Below, in pieces: positions 8,046 through 15,605 of a stretch of DNA of 64,000 bases. The DNA comes from Nitrobacter sp047149785. GTDB lineage: Bacteria; Pseudomonadota; Alphaproteobacteria; Rhizobiales; Xanthobacteraceae. The number at the start of each line of letters is the position of its first letter. Positions within the stretch are counted from its first letter, which is position 1. The DNA is taken from positions 3,162,001 to 3,226,000 of the forward strand of contig NZ_BAAGBE010000001.1 of assembly GCF_047149785.1 (NCBI RefSeq). The letters run 5' to 3'. Below the pieces are notes generated by a model that did not search any database, had not been told where the DNA came from, and saw nothing but the letters and a program-made list of their open reading frames with translations. The position numbers were made by a program, and so were the translations under genes.

Positions 8046-8504
8046 TCAGCGCGCCGACGACGCCTGCGCGTTGAGGTAGCAGGGACGATACATACCGGCG
8101 AGCTGGCGGCCGCGCAGGAAGATCATGCGCCGCGTCAAGCCGCCACGCTGTTTGATCCAGCGCCGGACGGCCGACGGATACATCAGATACAGCATGTGGG
8201 TTGCTTCGGGATTTGTCACAGCCCGCCCGTCGGATCCGATGTCCCAGGCGGCATGGAATCCGAGAGCCGCATGGGACGTGACGCAAATCCTGTCATGCGG
8301 AACCGCGCCGAGAACGATGGTGCAGGCCGACGCGCATAGACCGTCGATGATGACGAACTGACCGGTCTCGCGAAGGTTCTGGTATTTGTCGACGTAGGTC
8401 CCGATCCGGCCGCCGCGATCTTCGGCGATTCGGACCACGGCGTGGCTTGCCGCTACATACCCAAGCACGAGAACCGCTGCGAGCAATGCCGTCACGACCT
8501 TCAT
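8046..8504 (-). CDS. conserved hypothetical periplasmic protein, ClpP-fold-like (COG3904 type)
   Basis: This 152-residue protein has a signal peptide (MKVVTALLAAVLVLGYVAASHA). The mature part includes GRIGTYVDKYQNLRETG, then VIIDGLCASACTIVLGAV, then CVTSHAALGFHAAW. The GLCASACT block resembles the SxACT serine-protease-like segment of predicted periplasmic COG3904 proteins. In that alignment the usual catalytic-type serine is present (SACT), but no biochemical function is established. Many alphaproteobacteria carry several paralogues. It diverges from the sigma-factor gene. Confidence 0.6.
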   Translation of the reverse strand: MKVVTALLAAVLVLGYVAASHAVVRIAEDRGGRIGTYVDKYQNLRETGQFVIIDGLCASACTIVLGAVPHDRICVTSHAALGFHAAWDIGSDGRAVTNPEATHMLYLMYPSAVRRWIKQRGGLTRRMIFLRGRQLAGMYRPCYLNAQASSAR

Positions 8505-8792
8505 AGTCCGCTCCGGTGCAAAAGCTGTCGATGCCGAATCTGAAGAACGTGTGCGACGGCAGGGCCATCACCCTCCTGTGAGATCGGCGTTTTGTCCAGT
8601 TCGCCGCGATCTCTCAAATCAGATTCAAATCCACTGTTGCCGATGCGCTGCACTTGCAGGCGAAGCGTCGCGCGGAAGCGGCGGATTTTATGGTTAACTT
8701 GCCCAAATTTTGGAATGGTCTTGGGAACCTGGCCGGCTTTGCCGCATCCATCTTCCGAGGATAGAGTATTTTCGAGATCGGGAGCGAGGCGC

Positions 8793-9485
8793 ATGCAACA
8801 GGTTCAGTCCCGGCTGGCCGCGGGTCCGTGCGATGACGATGCGGAACTGGTTCGCCGCGCCCGCGCGCGCGACGAAGGCGCCATCCGCGCCATCCTGCGG
8901 GCGAACAATCGCAAGCTCTACCGGATCGCACGCGGCATCCTTCGCAACGACAGCGAGGCCGAGGACGTCGTGCAGGAAACCTACGTTCGCGCCTTCACGC
9001 ATCTGGAGAGCTTTCGCGGCGACTCCCGGCTCTCGACCTGGCTGGCGCGCATCGCCATGAACGAGGCGCTTGGCCGGCTGCGGCGCCAGCGCCCGAGTGT
9101 CGACTGGACAACGTTGGAACCGGTGGCGTCGGACGCCCGCATCATCCAGTTCCCCGTCTCCGCCACCTCCGATGATCCGGAAAAAACCATGGCCCAGCGC
9201 GAAATGCATCACATCGTCGAGCAGGCGGTTGACGAACTGCCCGAGGCATTCCGTATCGTCTTCATCACCCGCGTGATCGAGGGAATGAACGTGGAGGAAA
9301 CCGCCGCGATTCTCGACATCAAGCCTGAAACGGTGAAGACGAGGCTTCATCGCGCCCGCGCGATGCTGCGCGCGAATGTGGAAAAGAAGATCGGCCCCGT
9401 CGTGATGGAGGCGTTTCCCTTTGCCGGCAAGCGTTGCGCGCGGTTGACCGGCGCGGTTCTCAGCCGGCTCGGCCTGGTCAAATAA
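8793..9485 (+). CDS. ECF-family RNA polymerase sigma factor
   Basis: This 230-residue protein starts at ATG 8793, preceded by GGGAGCGAGG. Sigma region 2 is clear (ILRNDSEAEDVVQETYVRAF, then STWLARIAMNEAL). A spacer of about 55 residues follows, then region 4 (ELPEAFRIVFITRVIEGMN, VEETAAILDIKPETVKTRLH). The C-terminal tail of about 30 residues (KKIGPVVMEAFPFAGKRCAR) extends past region 4. No anti-sigma gene is adjacent, unusual for ECF factors. The next genes on the same strand encode a DUF4142 protein and a cupredoxin, which may be its regulon. Confidence 0.9.
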   Translation: MQQVQSRLAAGPCDDDAELVRRARARDEGAIRAILRANNRKLYRIARGILRNDSEAEDVVQETYVRAFTHLESFRGDSRLSTWLARIAMNEALGRLRRQRPSVDWTTLEPVASDARIIQFPVSATSDDPEKTMAQREMHHIVEQAVDELPEAFRIVFITRVIEGMNVEETAAILDIKPETVKTRLHRARAMLRANVEKKIGPVVMEAFPFAGKRCARLTGAVLSRLGLVK

Positions 9486-9576
9486 TTCGGGAACCTGTTC
9501 CGCCTGGCCGCATCCAATCCTGTGTCTCAACCAAACGCCACGGCGATCCGGTCGCGGCGTCACAGGAGTATCAAAC

Positions 9577-10098
9577 ATGCTTTTTCGACTGAGTGCGGCG
9601 ATTGGCGCCGCAATGCTGCTGAGCAGCGGTGCCTTCGCGCAGAACGCCAAACTCACCGATCCGCAGATCGCGCATATCGCCTACACCGCCGGCGTTATCG
9701 ACATCACCGCGGCAAAGCAGGCGCTTGAGAAATCCGAGAACAAGGACGTGAAGGCCTTCGCCAACGATATGGTGCGGGATCACGAGGCGGTGAACAAGCA
9801 GGCATTGGACCTGGTCAAGAAGCTCAAGGTCACCCCCGAAGACAACGACACCAGCCGCACGCTGTCCAAGAACGCCGCCGCCGAGCTCAAGAAACTGTCG
9901 ACGCTGAAGGGCGCCGCGTTCGACAAGGCCTATATCGACAACGAGGTCGCCTATCACAAGGCGGTCGACAATGCGCTCGAAACCCAACTCATTCCCTCGG
10001 CCAGCAATGCCGAGTTGAAGAGCCTGCTGCAGACGGGACTGAAGATCTTCCAGGGCCACGAGCAGCACGCCGAGCACGTCGCGGCCGAGTTGAAGTAA
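9577..10098 (+). CDS. DUF4142 family exported protein
   Basis: This 173-residue protein has a signal peptide ending SSGAFAQ. The mature helical domain carries the DUF4142 pattern: AYTAGVIDITAAKQALEKS, VKAFANDMVRDHEAVNKQAL, and near the C-terminus LLQTGLKIFQGHEQHAEHV. The domain is a ferritin-like four-helix bundle predicted in the periplasm; no biochemical role is established. It is 91 bp downstream of the ECF gene and 11 bp upstream of the cupredoxin gene, so a shared transcript with the latter is likely. Confidence 0.85.
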   Translation: MLFRLSAAIGAAMLLSSGAFAQNAKLTDPQIAHIAYTAGVIDITAAKQALEKSENKDVKAFANDMVRDHEAVNKQALDLVKKLKVTPEDNDTSRTLSKNAAAELKKLSTLKGAAFDKAYIDNEVAYHKAVDNALETQLIPSASNAELKSLLQTGLKIFQGHEQHAEHVAAELK

Positions 10099-10109
10099 GG
10101 AACGCCCCC

Positions 10110-10481
10110 GTGACGCCGGGCGGACATGGTCCGATCGTTGCGACCCTGGGACCCGCGGCCTTGGGGCTGGCAGTCCTGGGGCTGGCAGTCCTGGGGCTCG
10201 CGGTTTCTGGAATATCCGTCCCGGCCCGCGCGGCGACGATTCAAATCTCGATGCAGGACCTGGAGTTCGTGCCAGCCGCGGCGAGCGCTAAAGTCGGCGA
10301 CACCGTCGAATGGGTCAACAAGGACATTTTCGTGCACACCGCGACGGCGCGGAACGGCGACTGGGACGTGACGCTGCCGCCGAAAAAAACCGTCAGGCTC
10401 GTTCTTAAAAAGGCGGGAACGATCGACTATTTTTGTCGCTTCCATCCCAACATGAAGGCCACTCTGACGGTCGCGCCGTAG
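10110..10481 (+). CDS. cupredoxin-domain (amicyanin/pseudoazurin-like) exported copper protein
   Basis: This 123-residue protein starts at GTG 10110, 11 bp after the DUF4142 gene. The signal peptide has an expanded hydrophobic core of three LGLAV units encoded by a 15-bp tandem repeat. The mature domain has the type I copper ligands: His in FVHTATA, and Cys, His and Met in DYFCRFHPNMKATLTV. The short domain (~80 residues) resembles amicyanin-like soluble periplasmic electron carriers. The electron-transfer partner is unknown; linkage to the sigma factor and DUF4142 gene suggests an envelope or oxidative stress role. Confidence 0.82.
   Translation: MTPGGHGPIVATLGPAALGLAVLGLAVLGLAVSGISVPARAATIQISMQDLEFVPAAASAKVGDTVEWVNKDIFVHTATARNGDWDVTLPPKKTVRLVLKKAGTIDYFCRFHPNMKATLTVAP
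10161..10205 (+). repeat. 15-bp tandem repeat (x3) in the cupredoxin signal peptide
   Basis: Copies lie at 10161-10175, 10176-10190 and 10191-10205. The unit is (c/t)tggggctggcagtc; the last copy has a few changes. Each unit encodes LGLAV, so copy-number change would keep the frame and only alter the length of the hydrophobic core. Confidence 0.85.
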
Positions 10482-10484
10482 GGT

Positions 10485-11066
10485 TCACGCCTGACCGCGC
10501 GATCGCGACGGTTTCACGCGCCGTAGCGCCATCGCGAGGCAAATGGCCACGCCGGCCTGCCAGACCGGATAAAGCGCGGACGTCAGATCGAGGTTCAGCG
10601 CGTTGTCCAGCGCGAGCAGCGCGCCGGCGCTGGTGCCGATCACCAGCATCGGCAGCCATGCCAGCGGATCGCGCGGCCCCGCCGGCAGCAGGCTGATTCC
10701 GAGCGCCATGACGCCGGAGCCGACAAAACCTCCGGCCAGGCCTGACAGAACATTTCTGACCGCCCTTTCGGAAGCGGTGATCTGTCCGTCGATCCAGACC
10801 GCCGAGTCGACCGCCCAGACGAAAGCGATCATCGTCACCACGGCTCCCGCCGGCGCCGCCCACCTCGGATTATTCGAGTCGAACTGGATCAGAACGAGGA
10901 CGAGGATCGCGAACGGCACCGCCAGAAGCGCAATCCGCACGTCGCCGGGAGAACCATTCATGTGGTCGATCAACGGCTGGAGCAGCGGCGTCAGGATGCC
11001 GGTCCCGATGCCTGCGGCGCCCGTCTTGAGGAGTTCGTCGCGGCTATCGTCATGCGGCGCGGCCAT
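10485..11066 (-). CDS. hypothetical multi-pass membrane protein
   Basis: This protein has about 193 residues from ATG 11066 (MAAPHDDSRDELL), with AGGGAGG upstream. About five hydrophobic segments are visible: IALLAVPFAILVLVLI, AGAVVTMIAFVWAV, a Gly-rich GLAGGFVGSGVMALGISLL, WLPMLVIGTSAGALLAL and VWQAGVAICLAMAL. No family is recognised. It converges with the cupredoxin gene (stops 4 bp apart), and tRNA-Gly lies just upstream. A longer TTG start at 11096 is possible. Confidence 0.55.
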   Translation of the reverse strand: MAAPHDDSRDELLKTGAAGIGTGILTPLLQPLIDHMNGSPGDVRIALLAVPFAILVLVLIQFDSNNPRWAAPAGAVVTMIAFVWAVDSAVWIDGQITASERAVRNVLSGLAGGFVGSGVMALGISLLPAGPRDPLAWLPMLVIGTSAGALLALDNALNLDLTSALYPVWQAGVAICLAMALRRVKPSRSRGQA

Positions 11067-11106
11067 CCCGGTCACGGCCTCCCTGGTCCGCCCCAAGCGG
11101 CGATGA

Positions 11107-11180
11107 TGGAGCGGGCGAAGGGAATCGAACCCTCGTATGCAGCTTGGGAAGCTGCCGTTCTACCATTGAACTACGCCCGC
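11107..11180 (-). tRNA. tRNA-Gly (anticodon CCC)
   Basis: The minus strand reads gcgggcgtagttcaatggta and folds into a full cloverleaf. The acceptor stem is GCGGGCG/CGCCCGC, the D arm GTTC-AATGGTA-GAAC, the anticodon stem GCAGC/GCTGC with loop TTCCCAA, and the T arm AGGG-TTCGATT-CCCT. The discriminator is T and CCA is encoded (11107-11109). The loop gives anticodon CCC, decoding GGG. Length is 74 nt. Confidence 0.96.
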
Positions 11181-11460
11181 ATGTCTGCTGTCCCTGATGT
11201 AGCCGAGACTGGCCGGTCCGCCAAGCGGCATGCGAACCGCGCCGCAAGGACGGAAATGTTCGTGGAATCGTTCCAGGGCTCCTGACGATGGATGTCCGGG
11301 ATCAGCGCGCCGGCGGATAACACGACCGAAGCGATCATGTAAGCATCGGCCGTCGCCACGTCGCTCCGCTCGATGCCGGCGAGATAGCGGGCCAACGGAT
11401 TCCCCCCGGCCTCCGGGTCGCGACGGCCGGAATAAACGTTCGTGTCAATGCTCTCGCCCC

Positions 11461-11652
11461 TCAGCGCCGTTCGGACACCCCGCCGAGGGCACCGATAACG
11501 ACCAGAGGAACCAGCAGAAGGACCACCAGAGAAACCAGCAGGGAACCCACTGGGACCACCCCGGAATCTGTCAGATATGCGATCAGAACGGCGATCCAGC
11601 ACAGACCGACGCCCCACAACGAGACTGACAGCGAATTTGGAAGCTTGGCCAT
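11461..11652 (-). CDS. small membrane protein, hypothetical
   Basis: This 63-residue frame has two hydrophobic stretches, WGVGLCWIAVLIAYLTDSG and LLVSLVVLLLVPLVVIGAL, separated by a short loop, with a charged end (SERR). GAAAGG sits about 8 nt before the ATG. Hydrophobicity and the ribosome binding site favour a real gene, but no homologue family is recognised. Its neighbourhood beside tRNA-Gly has no other clear gene. Confidence 0.45.
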   Translation of the reverse strand: MAKLPNSLSVSLWGVGLCWIAVLIAYLTDSGVVPVGSLLVSLVVLLLVPLVVIGALGGVSERR

Positions 11653-11872
11653 AAGCGCCCTTTCTCGGGCGCAACGGGGGGAGGAAACAGTTCCTACCGA
11701 CGCGAAAGCGCCCGGCAGGAGTCATCAGCCTTGCGGCGGTTATCGGGGAACCCCATCCCCATCGATTTGGATCATGCTAGCCGTATCGGCGCTCCGGTCA
11801 AGTCCGACCATGAGCAGGAAACGCCCGGTATGAGGATAACCGCCAGGACGCGCGTCCGTTCCGTCCGCTGCC

Positions 11873-12979
11873 CTACACCCGGAAATGCTTCGACAGCTTG
11901 AGGCCCTGGGCCTGATAGTTGGAGCCGATGCGCTGGCCGTACATCGCGGCGGGGCGAGCCAGCATCCTTTCATAAACAAGGCGGCCGACGATCTGACCAT
12001 GCTCGAGGATGAACGGCACCTCGCGCGAGCGCACCTCCAGCACCGCGCGCGATCCCTGCCCGCCCGCGCTGGCATAGCCGAAGCCCGGATCGAAGAAGCC
12101 GGCATAATGCACGCGGAATTCGCCCACCAGCGGATCGAACGGCACCATTTCCGCGGCGTAATCGGGCGGCACCTGCACGGCTTCCTTGGATGCGAGGATG
12201 TAGAACTCGCCGGGATCGAGGATCAGGCTGCCGTCCGGCCGCGCCGCGATCGGCTCCCAGAACTCGCCGACCGCATAGCCGCCGCGGCGATCGATATCGA
12301 TCACGCCGGTATGGCGCTTGGCGCGATAGCCGACGAAGCCGCCGCCGTTCTTGCCCGACAGATCGACGCTGAGCGCCACGCCGCTGGCGAAGTCGGTGTC
12401 GTCGCTATCGACCAGCCGTTCCCGCGCATGCAGCGCGTCGAGTTCGTCGGCATCGAGAACGGCGTCGCCGCTGCGGAAGCGGACTTGCGACAGTCGCGAA
12501 CCCTCGCGCAGCAGCACCGGAAACGTCTTCGGGCTGATCTCCGCGTAGAGCGGACCGTGATAGCCGGCGCCGATCACGTCGAAGCGCCGGTTGCCGTCGG
12601 CGATCACGCGGGTGAACACGTCGAGCCGCCCGGTCGAGCTTTTCGGATTGGCGGCTGCGATGATCTCCGGCGGCAGCGCGAGGCTTTCCAGCAAGGGCAC
12701 GATGTAGACGCAGTTGGTCTCCAGCACCGCGCCGTCGGAAAGATCGATTTCGTGCAGCTTCAATTCGTCGATGCGCTCGGCAACGGTCGCGCCCGGCCCC
12801 GGCAGAAAGCTGGCGCGCACCCGATAGGCGGTAGCGCCGAGCCGCAGGTCGAGACTTGCCGGCTGGATCTGGCTCTCGACGAAGGGATACTCGGGAAGAA
12901 TCAGCCCTGCGTCCGCCATCGCCGCGATCATGCGGTCGGGCAGGATGCCGTTGGCGTCGGGCGGAAGCGTGAACGGCAC
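11873..12979 (-). CDS. dcd: dCTP deaminase, long alphaproteobacterial form
   Basis: This 368-residue protein (GTG start) belongs to the dCTP deaminase/dUTPase fold. N-terminal part: VESQIQPASLDLRLGATAYR and PKSSTGRLDVFTRVIADG, the nucleotide-binding motifs. A second related half contains GYRAKRHTGVIDIDRRGGY, AAEMVPFDPLVGEFRVHYAG and FDPGFGYA. It is about twice the length of the E. coli enzyme, consistent with two fused Dcd-like domains, a form common in Rhizobiales. It converts dCTP to dUTP for thymidylate synthesis. It is divergent from metZ. Confidence 0.88.
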   Translation of the reverse strand: MPFTLPPDANGILPDRMIAAMADAGLILPEYPFVESQIQPASLDLRLGATAYRVRASFLPGPGATVAERIDELKLHEIDLSDGAVLETNCVYIVPLLESLALPPEIIAAANPKSSTGRLDVFTRVIADGNRRFDVIGAGYHGPLYAEISPKTFPVLLREGSRLSQVRFRSGDAVLDADELDALHARERLVDSDDTDFASGVALSVDLSGKNGGGFVGYRAKRHTGVIDIDRRGGYAVGEFWEPIAARPDGSLILDPGEFYILASKEAVQVPPDYAAEMVPFDPLVGEFRVHYAGFFDPGFGYASAGGQGSRAVLEVRSREVPFILEHGQIVGRLVYERMLARPAAMYGQRIGSNYQAQGLKLSKHFRV

Positions 12980-13100
12980 GATGGCGTCCTGGCGGCGTGG
13001 GGCGATGGCGGCCCGATAGGCTTCGGTTATCCGACGGCCGCAGCGCGAATGTCAATTGATTGGCTTGACGGGCAGGACATGCCGGACTATGGCCTTTCCC

Positions 13101-13152
13101 GTGGTGATTTGAGCCGGCCGGCTTGCAGCCACGTTAAATAAGTCGCTAAACA
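13101..13152 (+). promoter_or_regulatory. SAM-II riboswitch aptamer (metA-type RNA) upstream of metZ
   Basis: The sequence gtggtgatttgagccggccg, then gcttgcagccacgttaaata, then agtcgctaaaca matches the conserved core of the SAM-II (metA) riboswitch as I recall it: GGTGATTTG, a variable stem, CTTGCAGCCACG-TTAAA and GTCGCTAAA forming the pseudoknot. It lies about 90 bp upstream of a methionine-biosynthesis gene, the usual location in alphaproteobacteria. SAM binding is expected to reduce metZ expression. Confidence 0.9.
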
Positions 13153-13204
13153 GGCCGGGGACAATGTGATCCCGGCCCGTGGATTTTTCCAGGCCGGTTT
13201 TTTT
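13153..13204 (+). terminator. expression platform: alternative hairpins with T7 terminator
   Basis: Two mutually exclusive pairings share the segment near 13171-13177. GGCCGGG (13153-13159) can pair with CCCGGCC (13171-13177). Alternatively CCGGCC (13172-13177) pairs with GGCCGG (13192-13197), followed directly by seven T (13198-13204), a canonical intrinsic terminator. This suggests terminator/antiterminator control of metZ downstream of the SAM-II aptamer. Confidence 0.7.
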
Positions 13205-13240
13205 GTGGCCGTTTTCCGAGGCGGTCGCGCAGGAGGTCAC

Positions 13241-14434
13241 ATGTCGCAGTCTTCGCCCGCACCCCGCTATCACCCCGAAACCCGGCTGGTCCATGCCGGC
13301 ACGCTGCGCTCGCAGTTCGCCGAGACGTCGGAGTCTCTGTTTCTGACTCAAGGCTACGTCTACGACACCGCCGAGCAGTGCGAGGCGCGGTTCAAGGGCG
13401 AGGATCCCGGCTTCATCTACTCGCGCTACTCCAATCCCACGGTCGCCATGTTCGAGCAGCGGATGGCCGAACTGGAGGGCGCGGAGGCCGCGCGCGCCAC
13501 CGCCACCGGCATGGCGGCGGTGACGACCGCGATGCTCGCTCCGCTCAAGGCAGGCGACCACGTCGTCGCGGCCAAGGCCCTGTTCGGCTCGTGCCGCTAT
13601 GTGGTCGAGGACCTGCTGCCGCGCTACGGCATCGCCTCCACGCTGGTCGATGGCCTCGACCTCGATCAGTGGCGCGAGGCGATGCGGCCGAACACCAGAA
13701 GCTGCTTCATCGAAAGTCCGACCAACCCGACGCTCGACGTGCTCGACATCGGCGGTATCGCCGAGGTCGCGCATCAGGCCGGCGCGCGGCTGATCGTCGA
13801 CAACGTGTTCGCGACGCCGATCTGGCAAAGCCCGCTGGCGCTCGGCGCGGACGTCGTGGTGTATTCGGCGACCAAGCACATCGACGGCCAGGGACGCACG
13901 CTTGGCGGCGTCATTCTGGCATCCAACGCGTTCGTGCAGGATCATCTGCAGACCTTCATCCGCCAGACCGGGCCGTCGATCTCGCCGTTCAACGCCTGGG
14001 TTCTCCTGAAGGGGCTGGAGACGCTCGGCGTCCGCGTCCGCCGGCAGACCGAGAGCGCGGCGGCGATCGCGGATGCGCTGGCGTCGCACCCCAAAGTGTC
14101 CCGCCTCATCTATCCCGGCCGGCCCGACCATCCGCAGGCGGCGCTGGTGAAGAAGCAGATGCGCGCCGGATCGACCCTGATCGGCTTCGAGGTCAAGGGC
14201 GGCAAGGCGGCCGCCTTCCGCTGTCTCAACGCGCTGAAGCTCGCGCGCATCTCGAACAACCTCGGCGACGCCAAGAGCCTCGTGACCCATCCGGCGACCA
14301 CCACCCACCAGCGTCTCGCGCCGGAGGTCCGCGCCGGCCTCGGCATCGGCGAAGGCTTCATCCGTTATTCGGTCGGCCTCGAGCACAAGGACGACCTGAT
14401 CGAGGACCTCGCCGCCGCGCTGGATATGGCGTGA
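13241..14434 (+). CDS. metZ: O-succinylhomoserine sulfhydrylase
   Basis: This 397-residue PLP enzyme of the Cys/Met metabolism family makes homocysteine from O-succinylhomoserine and sulfide. Visible motifs: YSRYSNPTVAMFEQRMAELE, the ATGMAAVTTAML phosphate-binding loop, ESPTNPTLDVLDI, and the PLP lysine in VVYSATKHIDGQGR (~212), with SLVTHPATTTH near the C-terminus. The start at 13241 follows AGGAGG by 5 nt. Control by the upstream SAM-II riboswitch supports a methionine role. Confidence 0.95.
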   Translation: MSQSSPAPRYHPETRLVHAGTLRSQFAETSESLFLTQGYVYDTAEQCEARFKGEDPGFIYSRYSNPTVAMFEQRMAELEGAEAARATATGMAAVTTAMLAPLKAGDHVVAAKALFGSCRYVVEDLLPRYGIASTLVDGLDLDQWREAMRPNTRSCFIESPTNPTLDVLDIGGIAEVAHQAGARLIVDNVFATPIWQSPLALGADVVVYSATKHIDGQGRTLGGVILASNAFVQDHLQTFIRQTGPSISPFNAWVLLKGLETLGVRVRRQTESAAAIADALASHPKVSRLIYPGRPDHPQAALVKKQMRAGSTLIGFEVKGGKAAAFRCLNALKLARISNNLGDAKSLVTHPATTTHQRLAPEVRAGLGIGEGFIRYSVGLEHKDDLIEDLAAALDMA

Positions 14435-14490
14435 ACCGGCGCTTCGCAATCATCGTCATCCTGAGGTCATCGGTTCGGAAACGACTACCT

Positions 14491-14582
14491 CGTCGTGCCC
14501 CGGCCTTATGCCGGGCATGCACGTCTTGTGCAATTCGGTCAGAAAAGACGTGGATGGCCGGGACGAGCCCGGCCATGACGGA
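14491..14582. repeat. dispersed repeat, family C, copy 2
   Basis: The sequence runs tcgtcgtgccccggccttat, gccgggcatgcacgtcttgt, a short spacer, aaaagacgtggatggccggg and acgagcccggccatgacgg. Left and right halves are inverted repeats. It matches the copy at 3626-3757. It lies between convergent metZ and the SGNH gene and may also act as a transcript end. Confidence 0.65.
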
Positions 14583-14624
14583 AAGCCGACTCTCGGTCAA
14601 ACCCTCGGAACGTGCGGCGCGATC

Positions 14625-15605
14625 TCACAACGGCCGATCGGCGGTTGCGGCTGGCGGCAGCCTGACGGCCGCCTGGGCCTGACCCACCGACTGGATGATG
14701 TCGTCGCCGAGCAACTGGGCGAAACAGGCATAACCCCAGTCGTTCATGTGCAGTCCGTCCTTGGTCACGAAGGCGTCGAAGGGCAGCGACTGCCGGTCGT
14801 GCCAGTCGCGCATGACTTCGAAGCGCGGGAAGATCCCGATATGCCTGACGTGCGCGACCTTGCTCAGCAGGCGGACCATCCTGCCGGCAGTCTCGCCCCT
14901 GGCGTTGACGGCGGGCGCATATTGCGGATCGACCAGAACGAGATCGGCGCCGGAGGCCTGAATGGTCGCGACGCCGTCTTCGACGGTTTTCGCCGTGCTC
15001 GCGGGATCGAGATTGCGCAACACCGCGTTGGTGCCGACCTGCCAGATCACCATGTCGGGCTTGGCGTCGATCACTTCCGATCGCAGCCGCTTCATCATCT
15101 CCGGCGCGTCCTCGCCGCCCTTGCCGCGATTGATCACGGTGATGGAGGTCGTGGGATATTTGCGATGCAACCGGGCCGCCAGCCGGTTCGGATAATTGAA
15201 TTCGGGGGACGTCGCGCCGTAACCCTGCGTCGACGACGAGCCGAAGGCGACGATGACGACCGGCTTGTTGGCGGCAAGCTTGGCCGCCACATGCGGCAGC
15301 GATCCCATCGACTGCGAGACGCCCTTCGGCGGCAGACAGGGGACGCGGCTGAGAATGTCGCGGCCGCGGGCGGCAACCGCCTTCACCATGTCGATCGTCT
15401 TTCCGGACGGGTCCGGCGTCGGCGTGCCGGGAGCCGCGGCCGCCGCGCCGGTCGACGGCGGCGCGGACAGGCCGGCGCCCATTGGCTGCGCGGTGGCGTT
15501 GGCCGCCGCGCTCTGGGCGACCACGCGCGAGGTCGGTGCGACAATCAACATGATCACCAGCGCGGCCGGACCGGAGACTCGGGAAAGGCGGCCGCGGATC
15601 GTCAT
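14625..15605 (-). CDS. SGNH/GDSL-family hydrolase or acyltransferase, distal gene of opgC operon
   Basis: This 326-residue exported protein has a signal segment at residues ~13-31 and an Ala/Pro-rich linker. All four SGNH blocks are present: VAFGSSSTQGYG (Ser), VINRGKGGEDAPEMM (Gly), VIWQVGTNAVLR (Asn) and KDGLHMNDWGY (Asp/His). The family includes esterases and O-acyltransferase partners acting on polysaccharides. It overlaps the upstream SGNH paralogue by 4 bp (ATGA), and that gene overlaps opgC the same way, so all three are co-translated. A role in adding or removing acyl groups on periplasmic glucans is inferred. Confidence 0.8.
   Translation of the reverse strand: MTIRGRLSRVSGPAALVIMLIVAPTSRVVAQSAAANATAQPMGAGLSAPPSTGAAAAAPGTPTPDPSGKTIDMVKAVAARGRDILSRVPCLPPKGVSQSMGSLPHVAAKLAANKPVVIVAFGSSSTQGYGATSPEFNYPNRLAARLHRKYPTTSITVINRGKGGEDAPEMMKRLRSEVIDAKPDMVIWQVGTNAVLRNLDPASTAKTVEDGVATIQASGADLVLVDPQYAPAVNARGETAGRMVRLLSKVAHVRHIGIFPRFEVMRDWHDRQSLPFDAFVTKDGLHMNDWGYACFAQLLGDDIIQSVGQAQAAVRLPPAATADRPL

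Noticed and set aside
11171..11725. 184-codon minus frame overlapping tRNA-Gly
   Set aside because: It runs into the tRNA, overlaps the small membrane ORF in another frame and shows no family character.
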